Below, piece by piece: positions 7,591 through 18,500 of a stretch of 47,240 nt of DNA. The stretch's first letter is position 1. Each line of letters opens with the position of its first letter. Source of the DNA: Bacteroidales bacterium. GTDB lineage: Bacteria; Bacteroidota; Bacteroidia; Bacteroidales; P3. Below the pieces are notes generated by a model. The model worked only from the letters and a program-made list of their open reading frames with translations, ran no database searches and was not told the DNA's origin. A program made the position numbers and the translations under genes. The stretch spans positions 1 to 47,240 of the forward strand of contig JAGADZ010000055.1 in NCBI GenBank assembly GCA_017613375.1, in the 5' to 3' direction.

Positions 7591-8841
7591 ATGGCAAAAA
7601 CCAATACCCTTATCCCCGAAACAAAAGCAACAAAAATCCTGCTCATTATAGCCAGATGGTTTGTCGGGCTGGTGTTTCTGTTCTCCAGCTTCACCAAAGG
7701 CGTAGACCCCCTTGGCACTGCTTTCAAGGTTGAAGAATACATGACTGCCTGGAGCTTCGGCAGCATATCATTCGAGAACTTCGTCCCCTTGGCACCGTTC
7801 CTGTCAATGGCACTTATAACCATGGAGTTTCTCGTCGGTATACTCTTGATTACCGGCGCATTCCGCAAACTCACGGCATGGCTGCTGGCTCTGATGATGC
7901 TTTTCTTCACAGCCACCACTTTGTACGATGCCATCTCAAACAAAGTCACCGACTGCGGATGTTTCGGCGATGCCTACAAGCTTACCAACTGGCAAACTTT
8001 CTGGAAAAACATCATTCTTGACGTACCCACGCTATATATCTTCCTGACACGCCGTTGGCCGCGCAAACGCATGCTTGAACGCGACACTCTCATAAGTCTT
8101 GCCGCCATTGCCGCCATGGTGATATTTGGATTGTACAATATCAACAACGAACCGATAATAGATTTCCGTCCTTGGAAAGTGGGCAACAAGATGATGGACA
8201 ACATCGAGGAAGGTCTTGAGCCCGTAAGTACCGTAACCTATAGGAACAAAGCCACTGGCGAGACTGTCACCATGAATTCCAAGGACTTGATGACACGCAG
8301 TGCCGAAGACTCACTATGGTTCCAGAAATGGGAGTGGGTCAACAGCGACGTCATCAGTCCCTATGAAATACGCGACCCCAAAAATGACAGCGTCATTTCC
8401 TGTCCTATCAACAACGCCGACGGAGGGACCGTGAACGAAGACGGGAAAGACCTGACATACGATTTGATTGCCGCCACCGACGGACCGGTACTGATATGTA
8501 CGATACATCACCTTGACGACATCAACAGACGAGGCATAAGGGCCATTTCCGAGATGAAGCAGATGGCCGCCGACAAAAAGATACGCTTCGTCATTCTGGC
8601 CTATTGCGACGTCAGTCCAGACTCCGAAGATCCCAACGGCGAAGCCGAGGCAATGATACAGAGATTCCTCTATTCGAACAACCTGATGACCGTAGAATAC
8701 TACTTCGGTGACGAGAAAGCCATTGAGACCATGCTTCGCAGCAACCCCGGTTTCATCCTGATGCAGAATGCCGAAGTCAAAGGCAAATGGCATTTCCGTA
8801 ATGTAGAGAAAATAAAAGAATTCCCCTTCGAAGAAAAATAA
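7591..8841 (+). CDS. DoxX-family membrane protein with C-terminal extracytoplasmic domain
   Basis: 416 residues. The first half is a DoxX/MauE-like four-helix membrane domain: hydrophobic stretches near 16-36, 66-92, 94-112 and 145-155, with the motif DCGCFGD near 128-134 between helices. The Cys pair in CGCFG recalls MauE-type proteins linked to thiol chemistry. A further hydrophobic segment (about 167-185) leads into a hydrophilic C-terminal domain of about 220 residues with strands such as DGPVLICTIHHL, which could be thioredoxin-like but lacks a visible CxxC. This form is common in Bacteroidota, where it sits beside DUF1599 as here. Its function is unknown; a quinone or thiol redox role is only a guess from the family. 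Confidence 0.8.
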   Translation: MAKTNTLIPETKATKILLIIARWFVGLVFLFSSFTKGVDPLGTAFKVEEYMTAWSFGSISFENFVPLAPFLSMALITMEFLVGILLITGAFRKLTAWLLALMMLFFTATTLYDAISNKVTDCGCFGDAYKLTNWQTFWKNIILDVPTLYIFLTRRWPRKRMLERDTLISLAAIAAMVIFGLYNINNEPIIDFRPWKVGNKMMDNIEEGLEPVSTVTYRNKATGETVTMNSKDLMTRSAEDSLWFQKWEWVNSDVISPYEIRDPKNDSVISCPINNADGGTVNEDGKDLTYDLIAATDGPVLICTIHHLDDINRRGIRAISEMKQMAADKKIRFVILAYCDVSPDSEDPNGEAEAMIQRFLYSNNLMTVEYYFGDEKAIETMLRSNPGFILMQNAEVKGKWHFRNVEKIKEFPFEEK

Positions 8842-8856
8842 CAAAAACACAACGCA

Positions 8857-9423
8857 ATGATACAACGGATTCAATCATTTTTTCTCGTATTGGCCCTGGT
8901 TGGAATAGTATTGCTTTTCCGATTCCCCATAGCCATATATACCATGCCCAACATGACCGGTGACGGTGAAATCACATCAGAGTTGAGACTCACCGACAAA
9001 GAAAGCATATACAGTTCCGATTCCAAAGACATAGCCAATATCACATATGTCGGACAAGACCTCGTACAACTCAAAGGGAAATGGATACTAATGACCATTG
9101 CAGCCATTATCGGCATACTGGCCTTAGTAAGCATATTCCTTTTCAAGAACAGGGTGCTCCAGATGCGCATAGTAGCCTGCTGCGGAATGCTCAACATGGT
9201 TTACTTATTCCTGATTTTCTTCTGGGCCATAAATGGCAGCGGAGGCAGCGGAGGATACATGGAAGCCTTGCAGAACCTTCATCTGACGTCAGAAGCGGTA
9301 AAGGTCAACATGTGGACTCCCGGAACCATCATACCCATTGTCACCTTGGTACTTTTTTATCTGTCCCAACGCTCAATAAAGAAAGACGAGATGAAAGTCC
9401 GTGCAGCGGACAGACTGAGATAA
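8857..9423 (+). CDS. DUF4293 family membrane protein
   Basis: 188 residues with four predicted membrane helices (about 7-25, 71-92, 98-122 and 150-170) and a hydrophilic loop of about 45 residues after the first. The opening MIQRIQSFFLVLA is the hallmark of the Bacteroidota DUF4293 family, and the short charged tail is also typical. Function unknown. It starts 15 bases after the DoxX gene and ends 20 bases before tsaE, so it belongs to the same transcript. Confidence 0.75.
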   Translation: MIQRIQSFFLVLALVGIVLLFRFPIAIYTMPNMTGDGEITSELRLTDKESIYSSDSKDIANITYVGQDLVQLKGKWILMTIAAIIGILALVSIFLFKNRVLQMRIVACCGMLNMVYLFLIFFWAINGSGGSGGYMEALQNLHLTSEAVKVNMWTPGTIIPIVTLVLFYLSQRSIKKDEMKVRAADRLR

Positions 9424-9443
9424 ACAATTTAGAAATCCGAATT

Positions 9444-9872
9444 GTGATTTTAGAACTGACTTTTAGCAGCATTGATGAACTGCCCGAAGTAGCCAAAAAC
9501 CTGCTCGAGGCATTTCCTGAAGAACGGTTCTATGCCTTCTTCGGGAAAATGGGAGTGGGGAAGACCACGCTCATCAAGGAGCTTTGTGCACGACTTGGCG
9601 TCACCGAAAATGTGTGCAGTCCCACCTTCGCAATCATCAACGAATATACAGACCGCGACGGTGATCCAGTATATCACTTTGACTTTTACAGACTTAAATC
9701 CACCGAAGAGGCCTATGACATAGGTTATGAGGAATATTTCTATTCGGGATACTATTGCTTTACGGAGTGGACAGAGAAAATAGAGTCCCTGTTGCCCGAC
9801 CACTATCTCAGAATCGACCTCACTGAGACAGATGGTGTACGCACACTTAAGGCCGATGTTATAGACTATTGA
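9444..9872 (+). CDS. tsaE: tRNA threonylcarbamoyladenosine biosynthesis ATPase TsaE
   Basis: P-loop ATPase that works with TsaB and TsaD to transfer the threonylcarbamoyl group to A37 of ANN-decoding tRNAs. The Walker A motif reads GKMGVGKTT (about 34-42), followed by SPTFAIINEY and HFDFYRL, both typical of TsaE. The frame is open far upstream inside the DUF4293 gene, but homology starts at VILELTFSS. GTG at 9444 is the best start and gives 142 residues, the usual size. Last gene of the operon, followed by a strong terminator. Its pathway partner TsaC/Sua5 is encoded far away at 42771-43346. Confidence 0.92.
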   Translation: MILELTFSSIDELPEVAKNLLEAFPEERFYAFFGKMGVGKTTLIKELCARLGVTENVCSPTFAIINEYTDRDGDPVYHFDFYRLKSTEEAYDIGYEEYFYSGYYCFTEWTEKIESLLPDHYLRIDLTETDGVRTLKADVIDY

Positions 9873-9890
9873 TTTGCATAGAGACACATT

Positions 9891-9923
9891 AAAGGGAAGC
9901 ACCGTGTTGCTTCCTTTTTTTTT
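9891..9923 (+). terminator. Rho-independent terminator after tsaE
   Basis: GGAAGCA (9895-9901) pairs with TGCTTCC (9908-9914) over a 6-base loop and is followed by nine T residues. Flanking A residues extend the stem. Confidence 0.9.
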
Positions 9924-10003
9924 GAGTTAAGACCTGCCACCTCTTTACGAAACCCTTTTTCCGCAATTAGGAAGAATTAAATTTTCCATTAGATTTTTTT
10001 TTG

Positions 10004-10011
10004 TATTTTTG
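10004..10011 (+). promoter_or_regulatory. Promoter of the rsfS-ftsH-cdsA operon
   Basis: TATTTTTG matches TAnnTTTG and is followed by C, as is common. It lies 22 bases before the rsfS ATG, so the leader is short. No good -33 TTTG is visible upstream. Confidence 0.65.
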
Positions 10012-10033
10012 CAATTTTGAAACAATAGTATAT

Positions 10034-10414
10034 ATGTCAAAAGACAAAAGCAACATCACTGAGAGTGAAATACTTGCCAAACTCGCTGCTCAAGGCATGG
10101 ATAATAAAAAAGGCCTTGACATAGTCCTTTTGGATTTACGAGGACTGCAGTCTGCCCCCACAAACTTTTTTGTCATTTGCAGCGGCAATGTCCCGTCGCA
10201 TGTCAGTGCAATCTGTGACGGAGTGTTCGAGACAATCAAAAAAGCCACAGGATACAATCCCCACAAAATAGAAGGCTACGAAAATGCAGAATGGATATTG
10301 ATGGACTATTTTGACATTGTCGTCCACATCTTCCAGAAAGACAAACGAGAACATTATCGTCTTGAGAAGTTGTGGGCAGACGGAGTCATCACACGATATG
10401 GAAGCGAACAATGA
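10034..10414 (+). CDS. rsfS: Ribosomal silencing factor RsfS
   Basis: Binds ribosomal protein uL14 on the large subunit and blocks subunit joining, lowering translation when nutrients fail. 126 residues with the family pattern KKGLDIVLLDLRG near 22-34, NFFVICSGN, and a DYFDIVVHIF strand followed by REHYRLEKLW. The frame can be extended to a TTG at 10001, but that lies inside the promoter. ATG 10034 is the natural start. The stop codon overlaps the ftsH start (ATGA), so the two are probably translationally coupled. Confidence 0.94.
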   Translation: MSKDKSNITESEILAKLAAQGMDNKKGLDIVLLDLRGLQSAPTNFFVICSGNVPSHVSAICDGVFETIKKATGYNPHKIEGYENAEWILMDYFDIVVHIFQKDKREHYRLEKLWADGVITRYGSEQ

Positions 10415-12585
10415 AAGGATTTGAGACTATTATGGAACAAAACCAAGATATGCAAGGCAACAACAGGAATCGTCAGAACGACGATGGCAATAACCGTCGA
10501 GGTTTACCTGGTGGCAACAAAAAGGGCGGCAACAACGGCAAACGTCCCGTCGGCAACACCATCATGTACATCATCTACGGCATCATCATCGTTGTCCTCG
10601 GAGGAATGATGCTCGGCAACGGCAATGAAGGCTCAAAAAGAGAGATAGACTACAACAAATTAGACTCAATACTCCGCAACCGGCATCAGCAGAAGATTGT
10701 GGTTGTGGACAAAGACCATGCTGAGATTTACTTGACCAAGGAAGCATGGAACGATACCTCTTACCGCGATTTGAAGAGAGGCAACAACACCTACGAGAAC
10801 TCTTTCTACATATACAAGTTTGTCGACATAGAGAGTTTCAAGAGTGACTTGGAAAGAATCTCCGACCTGAATTTTGCCCATGACACCATAGGCCTTGCCG
10901 CCGAAGACGGCAAGATAGCGCCTGAGACCCTTGACCGCATCCGTCGCGACACGCACATAAACATGACCTCGCGTGAGAACGACCACACATGGGAGAAGAT
11001 AGCCTATTGGTTCGGTCCCCTTTTGCTTTTGGTTCTTTTCTTTGTCATCATGAGCCGTATCGCCAATCGTCAGATGGGTAGCGGCGGCGGCATATTCAGT
11101 GTAGGGAAATCCAAAGCAAAGATCTACGACGGAAAGACCTCCACCAATGTCACTTTCAAAGATGTTGCCGGACTTGCTGGAGCCAAGGAGGAAGTCATGG
11201 AAGTGGTGGATTTCCTAAAAAATCCGAAGAAATACACAGCCCTGGGCGGCAAGATTCCCAAGGGTGTCATACTGGTAGGTCCTCCAGGTACCGGCAAGAC
11301 ACTGCTGGCCAAAGCCGTGGCAGGGGAAGCCAACGTGCCTTTCTTCTCCATGTCGGGCAGCGACTTCGTGGAGATGTTTGTCGGAGTCGGCGCTTCGCGA
11401 GTGCGCGACCTCTTCGAAGAGGCCAAGAAGAAAGCCCCCTGCATCATCTTCATCGACGAAATCGATGCCGTAGGCCGTGCACGTGGTCACAGCGGTCTGA
11501 GCAATGCCAATGACGAGCGAGAGAACACCCTGAACCAACTCCTCACCGAGATGGATGGTTTCGGAACCAACAACGGAGTCATCGTCATGGCCGCCACCAA
11601 CCGCGCCGACGTTCTTGACAAAGCTTTGCTTCGTGCCGGACGTTTCGACCGCCAGATATATGTAGAGCTCCCCGACATCGAAGAGCGTAAAGCCATCTTC
11701 GAAGTCCATATGAAAGGTCTGAAGTTGGGCTCGGACATCGACAAAGACTTCCTCTCCAAACAGACACCGGGTTTCTCCGGTGCCGATATCGCCAATGTAT
11801 GTAACGAGGCTGCCCTTTGTGCCGCACGCAAGAACAAAGAGAAGATTGAGAAACAAGATTTTCTTGACGCCATAGACCGAATCATTGGAGGTCTGGAGAA
11901 ACGCTCCAAAGTCATCACTCCCGAAGAGAAACGCACCATAGCATACCACGAGTCAGGCCATGCTTCCGTCAGTTGGCAGCTCCGCTGGGGCAACCCACTG
12001 GTAAAAGTGACGATAGTACCGCGCGGCAAAGCCCTCGGCGCAGCCTGGTATCTGCCCGAGGAACGCCAGATCACCACCTACGAACAGATTTTCGACGAAA
12101 TAACCTCCCTCGTAGCCGGCCGTGCCGCCGAGGAAGTGGTCTTCGGCAAAATATCCACAGGGGCGCTGAACGATTTGGAGCGTGCAACAAAAATAGCTTT
12201 TTCTCTGGTGGCCTACTACGGCATGAGTCCCAAAATAGGGAATCTGAGCTATTACGACTCCACAGGACAGGGCGATTTCAATTTCACCAAGCCTTTCAGC
12301 GAGAAGACCAACGAGACCATTGACAGCGAGGTGAACCGCATTATTCAAGAGGCTTATTCCCGCGCCAAGCAGATAATCCTTGACAGCCGCGAGAAGTTGG
12401 ATGAATTGGCGCAAGTCCTGTTTGAACGTGAAGTGATCTTCCGCGAAGATGTGGAGAAAATCTACGGCCCCCGTCCATGGAACGACAAAAAAGAGGAGTC
12501 GGACACAGAGCCCACAACCACTGACGGAGCCTCAGTGCCCAACGATGCTGCCGACACCGCCGAGCCAGCTGAAAAGAACGTATAG
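10411..12585 (+). CDS. ftsH: ATP-dependent zinc metalloprotease FtsH
   Basis: Membrane-anchored AAA+ protease that extracts and degrades membrane and short-lived proteins. Order of parts from the 10411 start (724 residues): a Gln/Asn/Gly-rich cytoplasmic N terminus, helix 1 (about 49-66), a periplasmic domain, helix 2 (about 196-213), the AAA module with Walker A GPPGTGKT (290-297), Walker B IIFIDEID (345-352) and the arginine-finger segment [10 protein letters not shown], and the peptidase with zinc motif HESGH (513-517). An acidic Thr/Asp/Glu-rich tail ends the protein. The start at 10411 overlaps the rsfS stop as ATGA; ATG 10432 is a possible second choice and would drop seven residues. 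Confidence 0.96.
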   Translation: MKGFETIMEQNQDMQGNNRNRQNDDGNNRRGLPGGNKKGGNNGKRPVGNTIMYIIYGIIIVVLGGMMLGNGNEGSKREIDYNKLDSILRNRHQQKIVVVDKDHAEIYLTKEAWNDTSYRDLKRGNNTYENSFYIYKFVDIESFKSDLERISDLNFAHDTIGLAAEDGKIAPETLDRIRRDTHINMTSRENDHTWEKIAYWFGPLLLLVLFFVIMSRIANRQMGSGGGIFSVGKSKAKIYDGKTSTNVTFKDVAGLAGAKEEVMEVVDFLKNPKKYTALGGKIPKGVILVGPPGTGKTLLAKAVAGEANVPFFSMSGSDFVEMFVGVGASRVRDLFEEAKKKAPCIIFIDEIDAVGRARGHSGLSNANDERENTLNQLLTEMDGFGTNNGVIVMAATNRADVLDKALLRAGRFDRQIYVELPDIEERKAIFEVHMKGLKLGSDIDKDFLSKQTPGFSGADIANVCNEAALCAARKNKEKIEKQDFLDAIDRIIGGLEKRSKVITPEEKRTIAYHESGHASVSWQLRWGNPLVKVTIVPRGKALGAAWYLPEERQITTYEQIFDEITSLVAGRAAEEVVFGKISTGALNDLERATKIAFSLVAYYGMSPKIGNLSYYDSTGQGDFNFTKPFSEKTNETIDSEVNRIIQEAYSRAKQIILDSREKLDELAQVLFEREVIFREDVEKIYGPRPWNDKKEESDTEPTTTDGASVPNDAADTAEPAEKNV

Positions 12586-12606
12586 TAACAAGAAAAACAG
12601 TCCCTC

Positions 12607-13218
12607 ATGAAAGACAACAGACTAAAAGAACAGGTAATGAAAGACATCCGGGAAGCTCTGATGGACAAGAACATCATTGCCGATAGCGAAGCCCACATTA
12701 CCGAGGACAATCCCTACAACAATGAGGACCTCAGCGTGCTCTTTGCACAGAACTTCACACGACGCGGAGGTGTAATGTACTATTGCTACAATGAGGGTGA
12801 CATAAAAATCCGCATCGAGGACATACAGCGAAAACACGGCAATGTCATTATCGGAAACGCCGCAGAGAACTTGACAGGCTTTCTCGGACATCTTGGGATA
12901 GACAACTGTGCAACATGCGAAGCCAACACACGCTATCCTCTCGGTGCCACGTTGTGCGAGACATTGATAGCCGAACAGGGCAGTATTTTGATTTCTTCCA
13001 ACCAAGGCCTCGGCCTCACCATGCCCACTCTTACAGACGCCCTTATTGTGCTTGCCTTCACTTCACAAGTTGTAGCCAACTGGGAAGCCGCCACGGAAAG
13101 ACTGCGAAACTTCTACACGGAATTCCCAGAACAGATTATGGTTACCAATCCCGGCAGCCTTGCACAAAGGAAAAACGGATTCAAGATATACCTCATACTG
13201 ATTGAAGACGAAGACTAA
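12607..13218 (+). CDS. LUD-domain protein (LutC/YkgG-like)
   Basis: 203 residues, cytoplasmic. The fold marks of the LUD domain are present: GNVIIGNAAENL near 75-86, a Glu in LCETLIAEQGSILISS (near 117-132), and the late segment PEQIMVTNPGS. In LutC-type proteins this domain works in lactate oxidation, but there the lutA and lutB genes lie beside it. Here it sits alone between ftsH and cdsA, an order I recognise from other Bacteroidota, so a lactate role is not supported by context. Family call is firm, function open. Confidence 0.75.
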   Translation: MKDNRLKEQVMKDIREALMDKNIIADSEAHITEDNPYNNEDLSVLFAQNFTRRGGVMYYCYNEGDIKIRIEDIQRKHGNVIIGNAAENLTGFLGHLGIDNCATCEANTRYPLGATLCETLIAEQGSILISSNQGLGLTMPTLTDALIVLAFTSQVVANWEAATERLRNFYTEFPEQIMVTNPGSLAQRKNGFKIYLILIEDED

Positions 13219-13248
13219 CCACCTCCGAATCAAAACACGCAACGACCC

Positions 13249-14103
13249 ATGAGCAAATTTTTGACACGGACAATGAGCGGAGCAGTCTATGTATTGCTGA
13301 TACTCCTGGCCATATATGGCGGAAAAATGACAGGCAACAACAATGCAGGAAGCATCATCTTCAGCGTCATTTTTTTCGTCATAGCGATGATTGGATGTTA
13401 CGAAGTGGTACATAATCTCACATTGTCCGGCAAAGTGGTCAACAATGCCATGGCCTATGCCATAGCCGCCACGACCCTGCTGATTCTTTTTCCGTTCAAT
13501 ATGGGATTAGGGCTTTCCCTTATAGCGCCTATTGTGCCATTATTCCCGTTCTTAGTGATGATTGCCCAATTGTGGCGACAGGACGAAAAGCCCTTTGCCA
13601 CCATCGGATACACCCTGCTTCCAACAATGTGGGTGGTGATGCCGATATTATTCCTCAGCTATATTCATAATGACAGTCCCGGACTTGCGATGATGATTTT
13701 CATACTGATATGGGTGAACGACAGTTTCGCCTACATGACCGGGATGCTGTTAGGCAAGCACAAGATGTGGGAACGTCACTCACCTGGAAAGACATGGGAA
13801 GGGACTGTTGGAGGTTTTGTTTTCTGTATTCTGACGGCTATCTTTATCGGACCTCTGTTTTCTTCCGCCGAGGACACAATACAATCATCGTTAGGCTGGG
13901 CCGTTATAGGCATAATATGCAGCGTCTTCGGCACACTTGGAGACCTTGTGGAGTCTATGTTCAAACGCAGTTGCGGTGTCAAAGACAGTGGCAATATCAT
14001 GCCTGGTCATGGTGGAGTGCTCGACAGGTTTGACAGTATTCTGATGACTACTCCATTCATCTTTGTATTATGGTTCTCCGTTCGCTTATTATTAAGTCTT
14101 TAA
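13249..14103 (+). CDS. cdsA: Phosphatidate cytidylyltransferase
   Basis: Makes CDP-diacylglycerol from phosphatidate and CTP at the inner membrane, the entry point for all phospholipids. 284 residues with about seven or eight hydrophobic helices. The CDS signature is complete near the C terminus: MFKRSCGVKDSG followed by PGHGGVLDRFDS (about 238-264), along with SPGKTWEG near 180. It shares the transcript with psd, which acts two steps later. The phosphatidylserine synthase between them in the pathway is not in this window. Confidence 0.95.
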   Translation: MSKFLTRTMSGAVYVLLILLAIYGGKMTGNNNAGSIIFSVIFFVIAMIGCYEVVHNLTLSGKVVNNAMAYAIAATTLLILFPFNMGLGLSLIAPIVPLFPFLVMIAQLWRQDEKPFATIGYTLLPTMWVVMPILFLSYIHNDSPGLAMMIFILIWVNDSFAYMTGMLLGKHKMWERHSPGKTWEGTVGGFVFCILTAIFIGPLFSSAEDTIQSSLGWAVIGIICSVFGTLGDLVESMFKRSCGVKDSGNIMPGHGGVLDRFDSILMTTPFIFVLWFSVRLLLSL

Positions 14104-14126
14104 CATAACATCAAAAATAATATCCA

Positions 14127-14816
14127 ATGTATATTCACAAAGAAGGTTACCGGTTGCTTATCAGCCTCTTTCTTTTCTTCACCGCCATTACTGTAGTGAT
14201 GTGCATTTTCAGCAGTCCGTTGAATTTTTTCAACTATCTGCTCATCGTGCTGATGTATGGATTCTTGATAGCCCTTGCATCTTTTTTCAGGATACCCCGC
14301 CGAATCTTCACCGAAGACGACCAACAATACATCTCCCCTGCCGACGGAACCATCTGCACTATCGAACAAACTTTCGAGAAAGAGTATCTGAACTGTGAAT
14401 GCTTGATGGTCAGCGTATTCATGTATGGAACGGATGTCCATGTAAACCGTTATCCTATAAGTGGCACTGTTGACTATGTAAAATACCACAAAGGTAATTA
14501 CTTTGTCGCGTCATATCCCAAATCCTCCATTATGAACGAACGTGCCAGCATAGGCATGATCCTCGACAACGGCCAGAAGATTCTATTACGACAGGTGGCT
14601 GGTGTCATGGCCCGTCGTATTGTATGCTACGCCCATGAAGGCGAGAAAGTAAAACAGAATCAGGAACTCGGATTTATCAAGTTCGGCTCCAGGGTTGACA
14701 TGTTCCTGCCTCTTGGAACGGAAATCACAGTGGGTCTTCAAGATGTTGTCCGCAACGGAGTGACACCTATCGGAAGAACAGGGAGCGGAGAACACAAGAC
14801 TGATAACGTGGAATGA
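14127..14816 (+). CDS. psd: Phosphatidylserine decarboxylase (short, pyruvoyl type)
   Basis: Converts phosphatidylserine to phosphatidylethanolamine. 229 residues with two closely spaced N-terminal hydrophobic stretches (about 8-28 and 32-53), then the catalytic domain with SPADGTIC near 70-77 and HVNRYPISG. The self-cleavage site is Gly187-Ser188 in KFGSRVD: the Ser should become the pyruvoyl group at the start of the alpha chain. This is the short PSD form, with GS in place of the LGST of E. coli. The stop codon overlaps the next start by four bases (ATGA). Confidence 0.94.
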   Translation: MYIHKEGYRLLISLFLFFTAITVVMCIFSSPLNFFNYLLIVLMYGFLIALASFFRIPRRIFTEDDQQYISPADGTICTIEQTFEKEYLNCECLMVSVFMYGTDVHVNRYPISGTVDYVKYHKGNYFVASYPKSSIMNERASIGMILDNGQKILLRQVAGVMARRIVCYAHEGEKVKQNQELGFIKFGSRVDMFLPLGTEITVGLQDVVRNGVTPIGRTGSGEHKTDNVE

Positions 14817-15511
14817 ATATCGCAGAACAGATATTATACGAAGACAACCATCTTATCGCATTGAACAAATGTTGCGGACAGATTGTTCAAGGTGACAAGA
14901 CCGGTGACCGTACCATGCCTGACGAAATCAAGGATTTCTTAAAAATCCGCGACAACAAGCCCGGCAATGTCTTCTGTGGTGTCATACATCGTCTGGACAG
15001 GCCTGTGAGCGGCGTGGTTCTTTTCGCAAAAACGAGCAAAGCTCTGGGAAGGATGAACAATGCCGTAAAAGAACGCGAGATGCAGAAAAGATACTGGGTC
15101 TTGACCAAAGAGATGCCTCCGATGAAGGGAGGACATCTGGAGAACTGGCTTCTCCGTAACGAGAAACAAAACAAATCCTTTGTCGTACGCCCAGGAACAG
15201 AAGGGGCGAAATTAGCCATACTTGATTACAAACTTATAGGCATCAGCGACGGAGGCTACCACCTCATAGAGATTGAACTACACACTGGACGCCACCACCA
15301 AATCCGTGCACAATTGGCCAATATAGGATGCGTTATCAAAGGAGATCTGAAATATGGTGCGGAGCGTTCGAACCCTGATGGAGGGATATCGCTCCATGCA
15401 AGAAGTATCACTTTCGTCCATCCAGTACAGAAGACACCGCTGACTATCACAGCACCTGTACCGAATGAGCCCATTTGGTCGAAGTTTGAAAATATTGACA
15501 AACAACAATAA
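14813..15511 (+). CDS. RluA-family pseudouridine synthase
   Basis: Converts specific uridines in rRNA or tRNA to pseudouridine. 232 residues, only the catalytic domain, with no S4 domain. The active-site motif HRLDRPVSG is at 59-67 with catalytic Asp62, and LHTGRHHQIRAQLA near 158-171 is the second RluA mark. The lack of S4 and the small size suggest an RluA/RluC/TruC-like enzyme of unknown target. Translationally coupled to psd. It ends 15 bases before the C25 protease gene with no terminator between. Confidence 0.9.
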   Translation: MNIAEQILYEDNHLIALNKCCGQIVQGDKTGDRTMPDEIKDFLKIRDNKPGNVFCGVIHRLDRPVSGVVLFAKTSKALGRMNNAVKEREMQKRYWVLTKEMPPMKGGHLENWLLRNEKQNKSFVVRPGTEGAKLAILDYKLIGISDGGYHLIEIELHTGRHHQIRAQLANIGCVIKGDLKYGAERSNPDGGISLHARSITFVHPVQKTPLTITAPVPNEPIWSKFENIDKQQ

Positions 15512-15526
15512 AAACAATATAAAAAA

Positions 15527-18500
15527 ATGAAAAAAATCATCACTCTGCTTGCATTAAGCATACTGATTGTAAGTACTGCCGCAGCTCAGCCTTACAAAGT
15601 AACCCAGAGTAACTATCAACAGGTGCAGATAAAATTCACCACACCTAAACCCTCCATTGAAAGCGTGGAATTGATGGGACAGAGTTTCACAGGGATACGC
15701 CTCAATGGATTCATGAGCCAGAATATCAGTGGCAAACCAGCCTTGCCAGCAATTGTAAAGCTGGTGGAAATGCCTATCGGTGAAGGCCTGTACTACACCG
15801 TGGAATCCATGACCTGCGACACCATTGACGGTGGCGTCATGGGAATAAATAACAATATTGTCCCCGCACAGCCATCACGCCGCAAGAGCGATGTCTCGCC
15901 ACAGACTCTGTCATTCGACAGCGCCATATACAGCCAGAACGCCTTCTATGGCCCAACGGAGATAGAATTAGAGCCTGTAGGTATTGCCCGCAGTGCCAAT
16001 CTTGTTCAGGTGACATTCAACCCGATAAGATGGAACCCCGTCACAAACCAGATATTGGTGATAAAAGAAATGACGGTGAGTATCAAGATGAGGACCGTTG
16101 ATATTGAAGCCACCGAGAATATGAGTCGCCTGTATGGCAACCCAGCCTTTAACATGAGTACAAACATCATCAACAGTATTACCGCCAAAGACACACGCAC
16201 CAACGCACCATTGCGCTATACAATCATAGCACACAGCTCCTTCCGAGGTGCTCTGGATAATTTCGCAGCATGGAAGAGACGCAAAGGATTCATTGTCGAC
16301 CTGGTATATACTGACGACAGCTTTGTAGGAGACACAAAAGAAAGCATTCAGAGTTATCTGCAAGGACTTTACACCAACGCGACTGCCACATCGCCCGCAC
16401 CGACCTACGTTCTGTTCGTTGGCGACATAGAGCAAGTCCCCGCTTTCTATCTTACGAGCAATGGAGACAGCCACTATAGCGACCTGCCATATTGTTGCTG
16501 GACATCAGGCGACTATATCCCCGACTGCTATTATGGACGCTTCTCTGCTCAGAACTTGTCCCAACTGACACCTCAGATTGACAAGACCCTGATGTACGAA
16601 CAATACACCATGCCTGACCCGAGCTACCTTTCAAGAGCTGTGCTTGTCGCCGGTGTCGACGGTGGTTATTCGAGTGACAACGCATACAAATATGCAGACC
16701 CTGCCATGGACTATGCCGCTAAATACTATGTAAGAAGCGACAACGGTTTCACACAAGTATACTACTATAAAAACAATACCAGTTTCAGTCCCAACGGTGT
16801 AACCGTAACAGGAAGTTCCCAGAACTCGAACACCGCAGCGGCCCTGAGGAATCTTTACAACGGTGGCATAGGCTGGGCCAATTATTCCGCCCACGGTTCA
16901 GAGACATCATGGAGTGACCCCAGTTTCACAGTATCCAATGTCAATGCCATGACAAACAACGACAAACCCATGGTTGCTATCGGCAACTGCTGTATGTCAA
17001 ACAGCATGCAAGAGACCACATGCTTTGGCGAGGCGCTGCTCCGCAAGGGCAACAATGCTGGAGCAGTAGGATATATTGGAGGCAGCGACTACACCTATTG
17101 GACTGAAGACTTCTATTGGGCTGTAGGTGTTCGTGCAAGCAGCAGCATCAACAACACATGCGATCCGAGCTATGACGCCAACAACCTCGGCATGTACGAC
17201 CGCTTATTCCACACCCATAACGAGAGTTATAGCGACTGGTACATAACACTCGGAGCCGTCTTAACTGCAGGAAACATGGCCGTACAGAGCAGCAGCTCCT
17301 CGCTGAAAGAGTATTATTGGCAGATTTACCACCTGATGGGAGACCCTTCGGTATTGCCATATATCCATGGTGAAGCAGATGTGATTACAGCCAATGTCCC
17401 CGGCGCGGTATCTGTAGGCACAACCTCTCTGAACGTCACAGCAGTACCCTATGCCTATATCGGATTCAACGACGGCAACAACAATCTCGTCGGAGCCGCC
17501 TTTGCCGATGCCAACGGTGACGCAACAATAAACTTCGACGCCATCACCAATCCCGGCACCTACGAAGTGGTCATTACCGCCCAAGGCTATCAGCCCTTCT
17601 TCCAGAATGTCAACGTCATTGCAAACGGTCCTTTTGTGAACACCACAACGGTAACGCCTCTTGCCACACTCGAAGCCGATGGCGACATCAGCTTTGATAT
17701 CACACTGACCAATCAGGGAGTCAACGATGCAAGCACACTCTCCATTGAGTTCCAGAGTGTCGACGGCAGCATCCTTATAGACACCACAGGCATCATAAAC
17801 CTCGGTACAGGTCTGCAGACAGGTCAGAGTATTACACTCCACAATGTCTGCCACGGACATATCTGGGGCAATACCGCAGACCAGACACAGACGACTGTAA
17901 GAGTCATCGTCCGCTGGGGTAACACCGTCAACGACATGTCTATATCCAACTACCGATTCACTGTCAATGCCGCCAGTATGAAGATGAGGAGATTCTCCTT
18001 TTCGAACAACTTAGACACCAACGGCACTGCCACGCTGATAATTGAAAACATAAATGAAGGCCATGCCGAATTACAGAGCGGAGACATAAACCTCATTTGT
18101 CTCGATCCTAACCTTTTAGTCAGCAATCCATCATCGACAGTCAACAACATTGCCGTCGGACAAACAATATCGACCACCTACAACATCACCTTGAATGGCG
18201 CCATCCCTGAGAACCGTTCCATACCTTTCATCCAGACAATCAACACCGGCTTTAGCACAATAAAAGACACCATAAAGATAGTAATAGGGCAGGACAACAG
18301 CCTTATCACCTTCGAAGGCAACAGTTGGGGCGATTATGACTGGGTTCAGGGAACCTATTCCTGGGAGCTCACCAGCCAGAACACCTACGCCGGCAACTAT
18401 TGTGCCCGCTCCCACACATGGGCGTCCTCAGGATGGGGCTCCAATTCGGGCAACAACTGTAACTCCGAACTCAGCATTACATGGACTTCCACTTCGGACG

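Noticed and set aside
10001..10033. Upstream TTG start for rsfS
   Set aside because: It falls inside the -7 promoter element, so it would not be transcribed.
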